This document shows positions 1 through 11,561 of a stretch of 64,000 nucleotides of DNA, in pieces. The notes beneath the pieces are model-generated. The model saw nothing but the letters and a program-made list of their open reading frames with translations. It was not told where the DNA came from and searched no databases. The position numbers and the translations under genes were made by a program. The DNA comes from Vitellaria paradoxa (lineage: Eukaryota > Streptophyta > Magnoliopsida > Ericales > Sapotaceae): positions 29,848,147-29,912,146 of the forward strand of contig CM034243.1 of NCBI GenBank assembly GCA_019916065.1, given 5' to 3'. Within the stretch, counting starts at the first letter, position 1, and every line of letters starts with the position of its first letter.

Positions 1-63
1 AACACAGTGATCCAGGAATATAGCAGATAATCCAAGCTCAAGTCCAGAAAGTTGTTTGGGACT

Positions 64-489
64 AGAGGCGGACGCACGTGGTGTCAAGAGTAAACGATCG
101 CCTACACTGAAATTTAAATAATTAATGTAATTTAAGGTGTTTTGATATCATGCTCGGTGGTGGTGTAGTGGGCTAGTTTGCAGTCAATGGATTTTCCTTG
201 CTGTAAGGTTGAGAGTTCACGTTTTTCCTGCCCCTGCTAGCTTTATTTTTTCCTCCCTACCGGTTCTTTTATTTTTATTTTCTTCTCCCCACTATTTCTT
301 TTATGTTTATTATTATTATTATTGGCAAATAATAAGAGTAACTTACTTTTATATTTTTTTTATAAGAAATATTTAATATTAATGTATAATATTTTGTATT
401 TTATCAAATTTTATATATTAATTTAAAATTTAAAAATTTACTTATAATTTACGCCTACGCTGACCTAAATTTCTAGGTCCGCCACTGTC
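64..489. mobile_element. MITE-like element with GGCGGAC termini
   Basis: The left end reads AGAGGCGGAC and the right end GTCCGCCACT, an imperfect terminal inverted repeat like those of small plant hAT-type elements. The interior is AT-rich and holds a decayed tRNA-like stretch near 170-225. I could not find a clean 8-bp target duplication, so class and ends are tentative. Confidence 0.4.
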
Positions 490-1753
490 TAGAACACCAG
501 TGTGGTGCCTGGCAAAGGGTTTCCGATGGTTAAGTTAGCAAGAGAGTTTGAGAAAGTATTTTGGTAGTGTAACAGTAAGGGGAAATAGTGTGCATACCAT
601 CTACTTGAAAGGATGGTGTATACATAAAGGTATTTAACCTATATGGGTAGGATGCATGTGAGTCTCATGCAATTATGGTTCCCTTTTAATCATATTGTGC
701 CACGTGTATTTGTAGATCCCAAGATGATTCTCATAATTAATTATCAAAACCGTTATATAGCAAGCAGTATTCTAACAGGCAAGAATCACGGAATATGCCA
801 GAATATGGTTATGCATGCCGTTATGATGTAAGTAACCTTGTCTTTCACATATTGATCGGCCAGCCCGACTAAGGTCATCAACGATCCGTCAGATGGACTG
901 GGTCATGGTCGATCGGACAACTATGATTGGTTGGGTGCACCCTATCAGATGCCCCCGATTCCCTCAGTCACCGAAGAGGGCCGAGTGGAATTCAAAGATT
1001 ATCTCTTGAACTAGGCCTCAATCAGGCACAAGTCATCAGATGCCCTCGAGCGATTGGTCGGATGAGGTGTTGAGGAAATCTAACAGTTGTAATGTCCTGG
1101 GAACGTGCGCGCATTAAGTACTTATTCGGCACTGCAGATGGGATGGTACGATGAAAAGACACGGCTGTTTCGCCACTCGTCACGTAGCGATATGCGGTAA
1201 CATTAAACCTGTAGCAATATAATAATTACCGTTGGATGAATTTTTCCCGCTTTGATCTCATCTGTCAATTTTAAAATAGGCTAGGTGAAGAGTCCCATCT
1301 TTTGGCTTATAAATATTGAAGACAAAGCCCGTATCTCTCTTTTACGCGATCCTGATATTGCTACTATTACACTCACTATTGCTCTTGCATTCAAGGATAC
1401 TTTGTGTTGGAAACCCTCGATCCATTGCTATTTTTTTGTGTGTCTACTAAGGGTTACTTCTTGCCTTCTCGACTTTTTCTTCCCTCTGTCCTCTTTTTTG
1501 TCTGATTTCTTTAATTATTTTCGACTTCTTACTCTTATTGTTTGGGATTTATCTTCATTTGTCTTGCTTCCGTGGTTTTCTCATGCTTATGTTTTGGTTG
1601 TTGGTCCATTATGCCTATTTTCATGATAGAAACTGTAAGCTCCCAAACCTACTACGATTTATAAGAAACCCTAAGTATATTAAGTCTTTAGTTAGTAGAT
1701 TGATTTTCTTGTCGTACTCCTTTCATTTATCTCAGTTGTTTACGCTTAATACA
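490..1753 (+). other. LTR-like flank upstream of the transposon ORF remnant
   Basis: This stretch has higher GC than most of the window and no usable reading frame. A TATA-like GCTTATAAATATT lies near 1302, followed by a pyrimidine-rich leader. It is probably the LTR end or promoter side of the retroelement whose remnants follow. I found no second LTR copy to prove this. Confidence 0.35.
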
Positions 1754-3935
1754 ATGAGTAACTTGGGGAAATTTCACTTGATCGACGAAGAGAGCTCCGA
1801 TGAAGACAAACTGGTTTTCCATCGACGAAGGGCTCCCAATGCCCCCGACACTAGTGGTCGATAAATAGATGACTTCAAGCACATTGTAGATGCATTCGAG
1901 ACCGAAGTTAGAGAGAAAGGCCACCAAGTGACCATGGGCCACCGAACGACCACCTAGGACGATTGGGATATCCTACTCGAGGCCAAAAGGATCCAATCAA
2001 CAATCACTACCGACTGAGTCTCAAAAATCATACCTGAGTTTCAATTCCCATCAAACCTCACTTACTGAATTCCTAGAGATAACGACTTAGCATGTTATTC
2101 GTGGGACGGTAAAATAGCCATGTATGAGGCTGCGCTTGTTAGAGGTCTTTGGTTTCCCTTATCAAAGCTGATTCGATAAGTACTTTCACACCTGTGACTT
2201 GGCCTTGGGCAAATCGTGCCGAATAATTGGAGGATACTAATCAGCTATGCTGTATTCTGGGCTACCTCCGCAAGCTACAGCTTGACAGCCAGTGAGTTTC
2301 CTCCACTGTTATAAAGTTATTGAGAAGGGGTCGGGCTGGAGGTACTTCTCAGCCAGAAGGCTTGAGTTCAACTTCATCACCAATCTTCCCACTTTGAATA
2401 AAGTGTGGAAAGATAAATATTCCTTCATCTCGAGCACCACATAGGAGTTCTAAGATTGGGAGACTGATCAAGACAGAGCTATTCGAGTTCCTCATGTCTG
2501 GGCCAGCTAACACTTAGGGGTATGAATAGGTTCCTTTAGGTTTTTTATCAACAAACTTTTCTAAGTCTTCATAAATTGTTGAGTCTAACTATGCTTTACT
2601 ATTAACATTCCTCAGCTCGAAAGGCTTCTATCTTATTTCCTGAGGAGAAGGCACGTCTTCACGAAGCTAAGAAGAGTAAAGTTTGAGACATAAAAGTAAA
2701 GTTCAAGACATAAAACTCCTTTTTTCGATCAAAAATTTAAGCCTTTACCTACTTGGTCCTAAAGCCACAACCGAAGCCCTCGCCACTAAACGTGGGTAGA
2801 GTGAGTTTTATTTTAAATTATAGTTCTAAAAATTGGTCTTACATACTGACTCTTCTCACTCTTTTTTTTTATTCTTTATTTTTTATTTTTTTGAAAATAA
2901 ATAATGCTGAGCCCGAGGTGTCTGATCGATTGGAAGGACCAACTGAGGAACTTGATCAAGTAAACATGCCAAAGGTCTTTAATTTGATTTTCTTAGATCA
3001 GGCAAAAAAAGGCTTGCCAAAGGAGCCTACTCCAATGAAGGCCCGAACAAGTAAGGCCAAGGCGACTGAGGGTCAACTTATGATCACTCCCCCTTCAGAA
3101 CAACAAAAGGCTGCCCCCGTCATAGCTCAAGAAAAAGATGTCGTCTCCTCACCCCAGGCCGTGGCCAGCAGATTCGGGTCCTCAACTGGTGCATCTCCTT
3201 GTCAATATCTTCTTTTCAGCAGTGAGTCATGCTAGTAGAAGGTGACGGGGATGATGGCAAACAATGACATGTTCTCGTTTCGAGGCACAAAAGCACGAGG
3301 ATGGCATTTGACCTAAACTATAACATTTTCAAGGTAAGATTAGCTCATTCTTCCCTCATTTTTTTTTTATTTTTTACTGACCCTTTCTCTTCTGTTTTCT
3401 TTTCAGACCATGGTCAGATCATACGCCATTTTCAGCAGATTGGCAAACACATAGAAAGCTCTTCACGATGAACGCTAAGTGATGAAAAAGGTGCTAATTG
3501 ACTTGGATGCAACAAAAGACAATGTTGCAATCACCCAGGCAAAAAAAGAGGAAGTCCTTAGGCTAGAATGGAGAACAAACGAAGAAAACAAGGGCCTAAA
3601 GCGAGTCTCTTCAAGGAGCTCAAAGCGACAAAAGCTTCAAAGGTAGTCCTCGAACGTAAAATCGAGGAACTGACCCACAAAAAAGAAATACTCTCTAAAG
3701 AGCTCAAGATTTTTATGGATACGTCAATTGCAAACTTCAAGAACACAGACGACTACCAAGCTATTCTTATGCTCGTGTTCTTGAAAGGTTTTGAACACTA
3801 TTAAGGGAAATGCACTGCTGCTTTTCCAAATATCGGTTTCTCCAACATCAAGGCTGGGTGGTCGACCACGAAGAATGATAACCAAGAAGGGAGTGACGAG
3901 GAAACAGACGCTGAAAACCAAATGAAGAACTAATA
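1754..3935 (+). pseudogene. Degenerate plant 'putative gypsy-type transposon' ORF (PF04195-like)
   Basis: A broken reading frame starts with MSNLGKFHLIDEESSDEDK (about 1754). It continues in shifting frames through a block at about 2040-2500 with the hallmarks of the plant gypsy-associated domain: a CDLALGKSCRIIGGY-like motif, then FLHCYKVIEKGSGWRYFSAR and NLPTLNKVWKDKYSF. A charged, coiled-coil-like part follows at about 3440-3730, and then KNTDDYQAILMLVFLKGFEHY and CTAAFPNIGFSNIKAGW. Many in-frame stops and frame changes break it, so no protein is expected. It faces the integrase remnant on the other strand. That matches Tat-type Ty3/gypsy elements (for example Grande), which carry an antisense ORF between pol and the 3' LTR. 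The family call rests on motif memory, not a search. Confidence 0.6.
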
Positions 3936-4790
3936 GAGGCTCAAGGTTCTGAACATATTGTGACTAAGGATGCCAACCTCGAAAGAACTGAAGGTGTTTG
4001 GGAAGACATAAATGAAGAGAATGTTCAGCAAGAAACTTGAGCCTTCCACGTTTTTATTTTTGCTTTTTTGTCTCTATCCCTCCTTCTTTATTATGTATCC
4101 CCAACTCATCAACTTGGAACTTTGAAAGTTTCCTATAATGTCGTGTAACATCTTTACTATAATGCTATATTACATTTTTAATGTGTTTTTGTGCCAAGTT
4201 GAGATGTTCTATAATTATGGTGTTAATGCTTACTTGTGCAGCCATCCTTACTTTCTTACTATTGCATTCTTTTTTATGACACGGCTTAAGCTTAGTAAAT
4301 TAGCACGTTTCATAATGAAACTGTTTTTGTGCCATGCAGCTTTATTATGCACAACGCTAGTTTTGCATTTCACCCGTCATCTTCACTTTGCTCATGCAGG
4401 TGATTGGCTTCATAACTCCACACTGCTCGACCATGTGAACTAAAAGGATCTTAACTCTTATTGGTCACATGAACTGAGTATGTAGACTTGCCTCTGCTAA
4501 CATTGGCCTTGTGAGCCACCTTCACGCCGTTCATCCACAGAGCTAAATAGTATCTTTTCTCTGCTCGGTCTCGTGAACCGAGTAGGTAAATTTACCTATA
4601 TTAGGTAATGACCTCGTGAGAGCCACCTTCACGCCATTCAGCCACGTAAGCCGAACGAGATTGTTGTAGAGCATTTGTGGTGCAAATAATCATAAAGTCT
4701 ATCACTTGTAGAGTGAATCCATCCTCGAACCATCCATTGTGATAAAATCATTAACTGTAAATGCTTGCCAAAACATGAATTTTATTAATA
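3936..4790. other. Non-coding tail between the two retroelement remnants
   Basis: No coding potential is visible. A short motif around GTGAGCCACCTTCACGCC occurs twice, near 4510 and 4616, and forms an imperfect tandem repeat of roughly 105 bp. It is probably untranslated or spacer sequence of the same retroelement. Confidence 0.35.
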
Positions 4791-4794
4791 ATCA

Positions 4795-5830
4795 AATAAA
4801 ATTACAAGAAGTAACTTTTTATACATAATATTTTCTGAGATGTTCTGCATGCTAGGGTTGAGGTAACTCTTTGCCCCCAAGTGTCTTAAGTCTGCATGTT
4901 CTTTCTCTTGTGAAGCCCATTATTTCATATGGTCCTTTCCCGTTTGGCCCCAACTTCTTTTCCTACGAATTGTCGCATTCTTTATTGATAAGAAGTCATT
5001 CTGATGGTAGCTTAGAGTCTTCATTCCTCTAGTAAATCTACTTCTTCGTTCATCATTACCTCGTTCTGTTCTAGATTGAAGTTCTGCGTTTTAGGACTGA
5101 GAAGCCTGATCTTGACAGAGATACCAACCTTTGCTCCATATGCAAGAGGGATAGAAGTTTGTCCAGTGGCCACTCGTTTGGTCGTCTGATAAGCCCATAG
5201 AATAGTTAGAAGTTTGTTTGCTCAAAAACCTTTTTTGCCTTGTCTAATTTTGTTTTGATAATTTTGAGGAAGGATTGGTTGGTGACTTCAACTTAGCCAT
5301 TGGCCTGAGGGTGTTCTAAGGATGAATAATGGTGATTGATTCCTAGCTCTTCGCACAGCCTATTGAACTGTCCTGCCCTCAAATTGCTTGCCATTATCCG
5401 TGATGACCATCTTTGGGATGCCAAAGCGACAGACAATGTTTTGCCACAGGAACTTTCTTATGTTCTACTCTGTGATACTTAGGAGTGCTTTAGCTTCTGC
5501 TCACTTTGTGAAATAGTCAATGATCACCATAACGAATTTTCTTTGTCTTTTTCCCAATGGGAATGGCTCAATAATATCAATCCCCCATTGCGCAAATGGC
5601 CAGGGGCTCTGAATCGGCGTCAGCTCCTAAGTCGGTTACCTTGGGACATTAGAAGATCTTTGGCACTTGTCACACTTTTTTACAAATTCCCAAGTGTACA
5701 TCTCTATGGTCAACCAATAGTAACCTGCCGTCAAGATTTTTCCAATCAAAGCTATGCTCCCCGAATGATTTCTATAAACATCTTCATGGATTTCCCTCAT
5801 TATATACTCTGTCACGCCCCGGATTTTCAT
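4795..5830 (-). pseudogene. Ty3/gypsy integrase remnant
   Basis: Read on the minus strand from about 5830 downward, the sequence gives a zinc-binding H2C2 segment (IHEDVYRNHSG, then CDKCQRSSNVPR). Next come the integrase core motifs WGIDIIEPFP (about 5575-5600) and ITDNGKQF (about 5390-5408), followed by a C-terminal region rich in ANKLLTILWAYQTT-like sequence. Integrase joins retroelement cDNA to host DNA, and the two Asp residues seen fit the first two positions of the DDE triad. Several stops (for example just after NVPR) interrupt the frame, so this is dead. The 5' side is cut off at about 5811 where an LTR-like sequence begins. Gag, protease and reverse transcriptase are absent from the window. 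Confidence 0.75.
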
Positions 5831-6558
5831 AACCCGAATGTCAGAGGGTGACTTGAGATTTATTTGTTGGGTATAAAAATAAAATGATAATAACACTCTG
5901 TCACACCCCAAAATTTTTTTTTCTCCAAACTGAGGTTGACCCGCAAGAAAAATTTAAGATATTCTAAATCCCTTGTTTATCCCAAACAATATTTATAAGT
6001 CATTAGAATGAATCATTTGATGGGATTTCAACTACAGGGCATAAAATAAAGATAGAGAAAAATATTACAGAACCATCTAAGCGTCCCAACCACACGATTA
6101 ACATTACATACCAAATAAAGCAAATTTGGTCTAAACTTAATAATTATAATTATTCAACAATTATTATTACAGACCACAAAAATAAAGTCTTCCAGCTCTG
6201 TGCAGGAAAGAAAAAGAAATAGATAACTCTTCTGATGGAATATTTAAGAGAAATTAATCTCTTTCAAGCTCATCTTCAGTATCCCTGTGCTTAATATCCT
6301 GAAAAAAAATATTCCCACAAGGGGTGAGCTACTAAAGCCCAATAATCAGAATCTCCTAGGTGCTTATATACAGTGGTTGTAATGCTACATTGTATTAAGT
6401 GACCCACTACAGTGAATGTGTTTAGGTGGTATACTGTTTATGCAACAATTAATTCAATAGATCTCAACTGAATAATATAAATTATACTTACAACGGTTTG
6501 ATGAAACCGTCACCGTAACTATTATTTTACTTACATGTAAAAATAGTTAAATATTGAT
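5811..6558 (-). mobile_element. LTR fragments with TGTCACRCCCC ends
   Basis: Two nested LTR-type starts are visible, TGTCACGCCCC at 5811 and TGTCACACCCC at 5899. The first interrupts the integrase remnant. On the minus strand the segment near 6320 contains the GCTCACCCCTTGTGGG-like motif often seen near the end of long Ty3/gypsy LTRs. No complete LTR pair or flanking duplication was found. Confidence 0.5.
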
Positions 6559-6559
6559 G

Positions 6560-6722
6560 TGTGTACCACAATGAAGTCTGTGTCGCAATGGTAGGGATCT
6601 CAGATTTAGATCTTCAAGGTCTCAGGATCAAACCCTGCATTTGCAAGAGGCTATTTTTACGACTCGAACCCGTAACCTCAAGTCACACGGAGACAACTCT
6701 CACCGTTGCGCCAAGGCTCCTC
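6560..6722 (-). mobile_element. Au-like SINE (tRNA-derived)
   Basis: On the minus strand the 5' part reads AGCCTTGGCGCAACGG (A-box region), then GGGTTCGAGTCG (B-box at 6660-6671), then CCTCTTGCAAATGCAGGG. This order is characteristic of the Au SINE family of angiosperms. The 3' part after GCAGGG differs from what I remember of Au, so this is a truncated or composite copy. Confidence 0.6.
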
Positions 6723-7449
6723 TTCATTAGTATGTATTATTCTATTATCAAATAATGTAAGAACCCATAATTTTAAAAAAATATATATACTTTATTTTAT
6801 TCAAATTTTATTATTTAAATTTTATTTTGTTTATTTAATCGGTTGTGTGTGTGTGTGAGAGTGGGAGGAAGAGTTAGGACAAGAAGTTATTGTCATAAGA
6901 GAGGCCAAACGGTTACAGCTAGGAATTTGTGGTTTAAAGGTGTATTGATGGGTAAGTTATGGTGATACATGTGACGGAAGGGAAAGATGAAACTTTTTTT
7001 TTTTTTTACATAAACCACTCTTCTTCATCTCCCATCATCTTCTACACATACAAAACCTGCACCAGAGAGTTTTCTACTTCCCGCTATTCTTCTACTTTGG
7101 TTTCAAAAGTTCCAACAAGAGGAGGTTGGTACAATCATACCTATTAAGAGAGATCGGTGTAAGACAAACGAAGTCTTGAGTTAAGTTCGAAAGAAGGGAT
7201 TGCCAAAATCACTCTAGAGGGCAACTTGAGTTGGTGTTTTATTTGGAGTTCTTTTTATATACTTTGCCGACGTATATAATTCGAGGTAGGTGGGATTATG
7301 TTTATTTGATATAATTTTTCTTATCATGTCATGTATATATATGTGTGTGTGCAAGATATGAAAAACTTGTTCTATGAATTGATTCTTGATTATGTGGAAT
7401 TCTGGAACTTTCACACTGAAATGGATACACTGTTTTCCCAAAAAAATAA

Positions 7450-8160
7450 TACTTAGAAATTGATTTAATTCATGAAAATTTTATATGTTAAATTAGACAT
7501 ATATACGAGTTTCCTGTAAAAATTTCATAATTTTTGAATTTTAAATGAATTTATTAAAAATAGTCAAACTTGACTGATTGGTTGGGATTTACCTGGATCA
7601 GCACACTATTTTTATATGAAATTTATACTTAGAGGTCGAATTAATTTTTGATATTTTTATATATGGGAGTACATATCCAAACTAGTATCCAGTAAAATTT
7701 TCATATTTTTATGAGTTAAAATAGATTTTATAAAAATCATGAAATTTGACTGTTTGTTTTAAATTTCTGTGCTGATAGGAGTTTGATGTTTGGTATAAAA
7801 ATGATACCTAGAGATTTAATTAATTTCTAAACATTTTATATATGAAACTAGACATATTAGGGATTCTACAGTAAATTTTTTATAAATTTTTGAGTAATAA
7901 TTTATTTTATAAAAATATTGAAACTTGGCTGTTTGGTTTACATTGCTGTACTGACAATAGTCAGATAATTGGTATAAAAGGTATAAATAAAAGTTGATAT
8001 AATTTTTGAAATTTTTATATGTTAAACTAGATATATGAATGAGCTTTCTGTAAAAATTTCAAAATTTTTTGATTTAAAATGAATTTTATAAAAAACGTGA
8101 AAGTGAGCTGTTCTGTATGGTTCTAGCAGAAATACCCATTTAGTATTTTTAAATTTTGTA
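7450..8160 (+). repeat. Four diverged ~177-bp tandem repeats inside the LTR
   Basis: Units begin at about 7450, 7626, 7805 and 7982. Each opens with TAC(C/T)TAGA-like sequence and contains a CTGTAAAAATTTCATAATTTTTGA-type block followed by a GAAACTTGACTG-type block. Spacing is 176, 179 and 177 bp. None encodes a protein. Confidence 0.7.
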
Positions 8161-8740
8161 TTTTATGGTTTTATGAAAAAAATTTTAAATCTTATTTTCA
8201 TGAAACTGGACTTAATTATAAGTATTTTAGGCTTTTGAATTAGTATAAAATATTTTATTTTCTATTTTTCATGAATTATCAAAATTTATGTCTTGAATTC
8301 TTCTTGGTCATGGCATGCTTGATATAAAATTTTATTTACCAAGCTAGCTGAATATGGTTGTATGATATTTTATTTGATAAATCTTGATTGAGAATATTTT
8401 ATGGAAGGGCAACATGAAACTTAGGCCCGAAACACATTCATACTTCATAAAACTTATAAAGTAAAGAGGAGAACACAAAAAAAAATCAAATTAGGAAGAA
8501 CTTTTGTGTATGTTGTGCTGTTAATTAAAAGAATTACTTGAGATTTGATTTTTGGGATATTGGGGTCATTAAGGGTATTAGAAAGAGTGAGTTCTATTGC
8601 CCAAGGGTTGAAAGCCCCAAGACCTGCGCAGGGTGGTTAGCATAACCAGTAGGGTAGAAACTTACGAAATGTACATACGGCTTATTCTAGCGTATATTTA
8701 GTACCGGAACTACGGGACCGGTTTGTCTACTAAGGCAAAT

Positions 8741-8917
8741 GAGTACATTTAGGACTGCGGGATCAATTGTATCCCATGATTGAGGTCTGGGGATGTGATG
8801 AGTACATATGGGACTGCGGGACTAATTGTACCCCATGATTGAGATTTGGGGATGTGATGAGTACATCTAGGACTGCGGGACTAATTGTATCCCACGACTT
8901 AGGCCTGGGGATTTATT
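8741..8917 (+). repeat. Three 59-bp tandem repeats
   Basis: Units start at 8741, 8800 and 8859 with GAGTACAT, contain GGACTGCGGGA and end GGGGATGTGAT. They lie inside the 6756-9504 element and resemble the minisatellites of long plant LTRs. Confidence 0.85.
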
Positions 8918-10227
8918 TTAGGTTTAGTTCTGATGCTACAGACTAAACTTGCAAAGTACTTGACCTATAGTATGATATTGATGTGTGGTGATGTGAATGA
9001 TGTGATATGATTTATTTTTAGCATGAGACTGCGGGATCATGGCTAAGTAACTTTATAATTTGAATGTTATGACTGAATATGGATATTTTGAAAATTATAA
9101 GATTTTAAATTTTATTCTTATTAATTAGTGTTAATCGTTTTGCATGGTTAAGAAATTATATTTTATAAACACTTTCTGAGCACACGTGAAATTTAGTGCT
9201 CACCACCTATTACAGTCGGTAATGCAGGGGTTGATGCTCGTGATGGACCAGTGGATTAGCTTATTTTATTTTGCATTCCAATAGTTAAATTTTAATGTAA
9301 TGGAGTTTTGATTTGGGCCCATATTTGTGGCATAGTTTTATAACCCATTTTTAGGGCGTTTTATAGTTATTTTGAATAATTCAAGAAATTGAATAATACT
9401 TATTTTAATTAGCATTTGTTCTGATATGATACATTTTTCATGTTTTGATATTTATTTTTGGGTTTCGTTCCCACGTCCCCGATCGTGGATCTCGGGACGT
9501 GACAAATAATATTAAAACATCTTTACCTACCTAACAGTCATGTATATAATAAAATGTGTTCTTAACTTTAAGTGACAGAATTGTATTGCTTAAATTGTAT
9601 TCTCTACAATTTTGTAAATAGGGTCTGTTCTTCCATTGCAAATAATACAATACACAATACAATATATAAATGAACATTTTTTTTTCACTTCCATTATTAC
9701 TCTTCTTTAATAACTTCGTTTACGTGCGTATGAGTAATCATTGAATCACAAGATTCAACCCCACTGCGTTGATTGCATTTTGTTGGATATATCATTTATA
9801 TGTGTTTATCTATAGCAGCTGGTCAAGGTCAAGGTTGTTGAGGGATTGCTTTTCAATTACCGTTGTTGTACCTCCATCAAATTAAGTGGAGGTGTTATAA
9901 TCATTCTAGTGTTAATGCAGCAATTCAGGAATATATTTGGAAGAGAATAACCTATCCATTATAAAATTAAATATTAAAAAATTAACTAATTAATATATAA
10001 ATACCAAAAAAAAACTTCTTCGCAGTTGTGTTGGTAATTTCTTTGCAATTGTTCTAAGATTGCGCATGCATAACAAATTTCATGGGAAACGAGACTCACT
10101 GTCTTTGACGATGACCAAATTCAATTGTTTAAAATTTGAATTTACAATTTTGCTACATTTCGTAATTTTTAATTTAAAAATTTTAGAATAAAAGTCGAGA
10201 ATTAAGTAACGTCAATTTTATTTTGAT

Positions 10228-11561
10228 TAGGGGTGGCAAAATTGACCCAAACCCATCAACCCACCCAATTAAACCTATAATAAATGAGTTTGGGTCTTAT
10301 TATTTTATTAATTAGGTTGTAATTGGGTAACTTATAAAATATCCATTTATAAACGGGTACAAATGGGTTATGAAACGGGACCCGTTAAAACACCTATTTA
10401 AGTTAAAAAAATTAGTTTAACCCCCTCTCTCTTTACACTGTTCTCTCTCTCTAGCAATATCTACAATAAATATATAATATATACATTACATATATATGAT
10501 ACGTGTATATATATATTCAGCGTATACAATAAATGTATAATATATACATTATATATAATTTATTTATTCTTCCATTCTCTGTTTCTATTCTCCTCCATAC
10601 TCAATACAAATAACACGTGCTCATACATGCATACACACCTACACACACATGCGCACGTACACGCACAAACACGCGCGCACGCGCGCGCTCACACATACAC
10701 ACGCGCGTGCACACACGCGCGTGCACACATACACACATACACGCCTACACACACGCGCGCGCATGCACATACACAAGCATACATGCCTACACACATGCGC
10801 GTGCACACATACACACGCGCACGCGTGCACACATACATACATGCCTACGCACACGCGTGTGTGCGCACACGCATACATGCCTACATGTGCGCGCTCGCGC
10901 ACATACATGCATACATGCCTACATACGCGCGCGCGCGCGCACACACGCATACATACCTACACGCACGCACGTGCAAACACATGCATACACGCCTACGCGT
11001 GCGCGCACACGAGGGCACACATGCACACGTGCGTGTGGGCGCGCACACGCACACACACATGAGCTCGTGCGCACACACGTACACACACGAACACCTGCAC
11101 ACACACGCACACATGCACATACACATGCACACGCGCACACACACACATGCACACACTCCCCCACACGCATACGTGCGCGCATGCGCGCAAAGAGAGAGAG
11201 AGTTGTTTATTTAAAATTGAATAAAAAATAAATCGGTTCGTACAAATTTGAAATTAACTGAAAATGTAAATATAATATATAATATTATATAATATGTATA
11301 ATTTTATATTAATTAAAATAAATAATGATGTATTTATATATATACACATTAATTGAAATAAATTTTTAATTTTTTTTTAAAAATAAGTTGGGTCATAAGT
11401 AAATGGATTAGATATGGGTTCATGGGTTTGATATAACCCATGTTCAACCGCCCATATCTAACCCGTTTTTTAAATGGGTGGATTTGGATTGCACCCATTT
11501 AATCTCCAACCCATTTAAACCCATCACTAACCCGCCCAACCCGCCCATTTTGCCACCCCTA
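10228..11561. mobile_element. hAT-type non-autonomous element with 8-bp TSD
   Basis: The termini are TAGGGGTGGCAAAAT and ATTTTGCCACCCCTA, perfect 15-bp inverted repeats flanked by an exact 8-bp duplication, ATTTTGAT (10220-10227 and 11562-11569). Both features are diagnostic of hAT elements. The paralogous site near 31280 is empty. Subterminal regions are full of ACCCATT/AATGGGT motifs, which could be transposase-binding repeats. No transposase is encoded. The centre holds a long CA/CG repeat. Confidence 0.9.
10615..11193. repeat. Alternating purine-pyrimidine (CA/CG/TA) tract of ~580 bp
   Basis: The sequence is a nearly uninterrupted mixture of ACAC, GCGC, ACGC and ATAC steps. All frames on both strands stay open because stop codons are rare in such sequence, which gives spurious His/Arg/Thr- and Cys/Val-rich frames. 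It is not a gene. Alternating purine-pyrimidine DNA of this kind readily adopts the left-handed Z form. Confidence 0.9.

Larger units (their letters stand above)
6756..9504 (+). mobile_element. Large solo LTR or LARD-type element, 5-bp TSD
   Basis: The element begins TGTAAGAACCC and ends GGGACGTGACA, flanked by an exact AATAA duplication (6751-6755 and 9505-9509). The paralogous empty site is at about 30307-30320. No primer-binding site, internal LTR pair or coding domain is visible in 2749 bp, so a solo long LTR of a Ty3/gypsy family or a non-autonomous relative is likeliest. The right half contains a CTCACC...GTAATGCAGG motif typical of such LTRs. Two internal tandem arrays are listed separately. 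Confidence 0.75.

Noticed and set aside
8741..8917. Regularly repeated 59-bp units, at first sight CRISPR-like
   Set aside because: Units are contiguous with no unique spacers and lie in a plant LTR element. CRISPR arrays are not expected in a plant nuclear genome.
10617..11231. Long open frames of 137-204 codons on + and shorter ones on - in the CA/CG repeat
   Set aside because: All frames are open because the repeat lacks stop codons. The peptides are His/Thr/Arg or Cys/Val repeats without any domain, and the sequence lies inside a hAT element.
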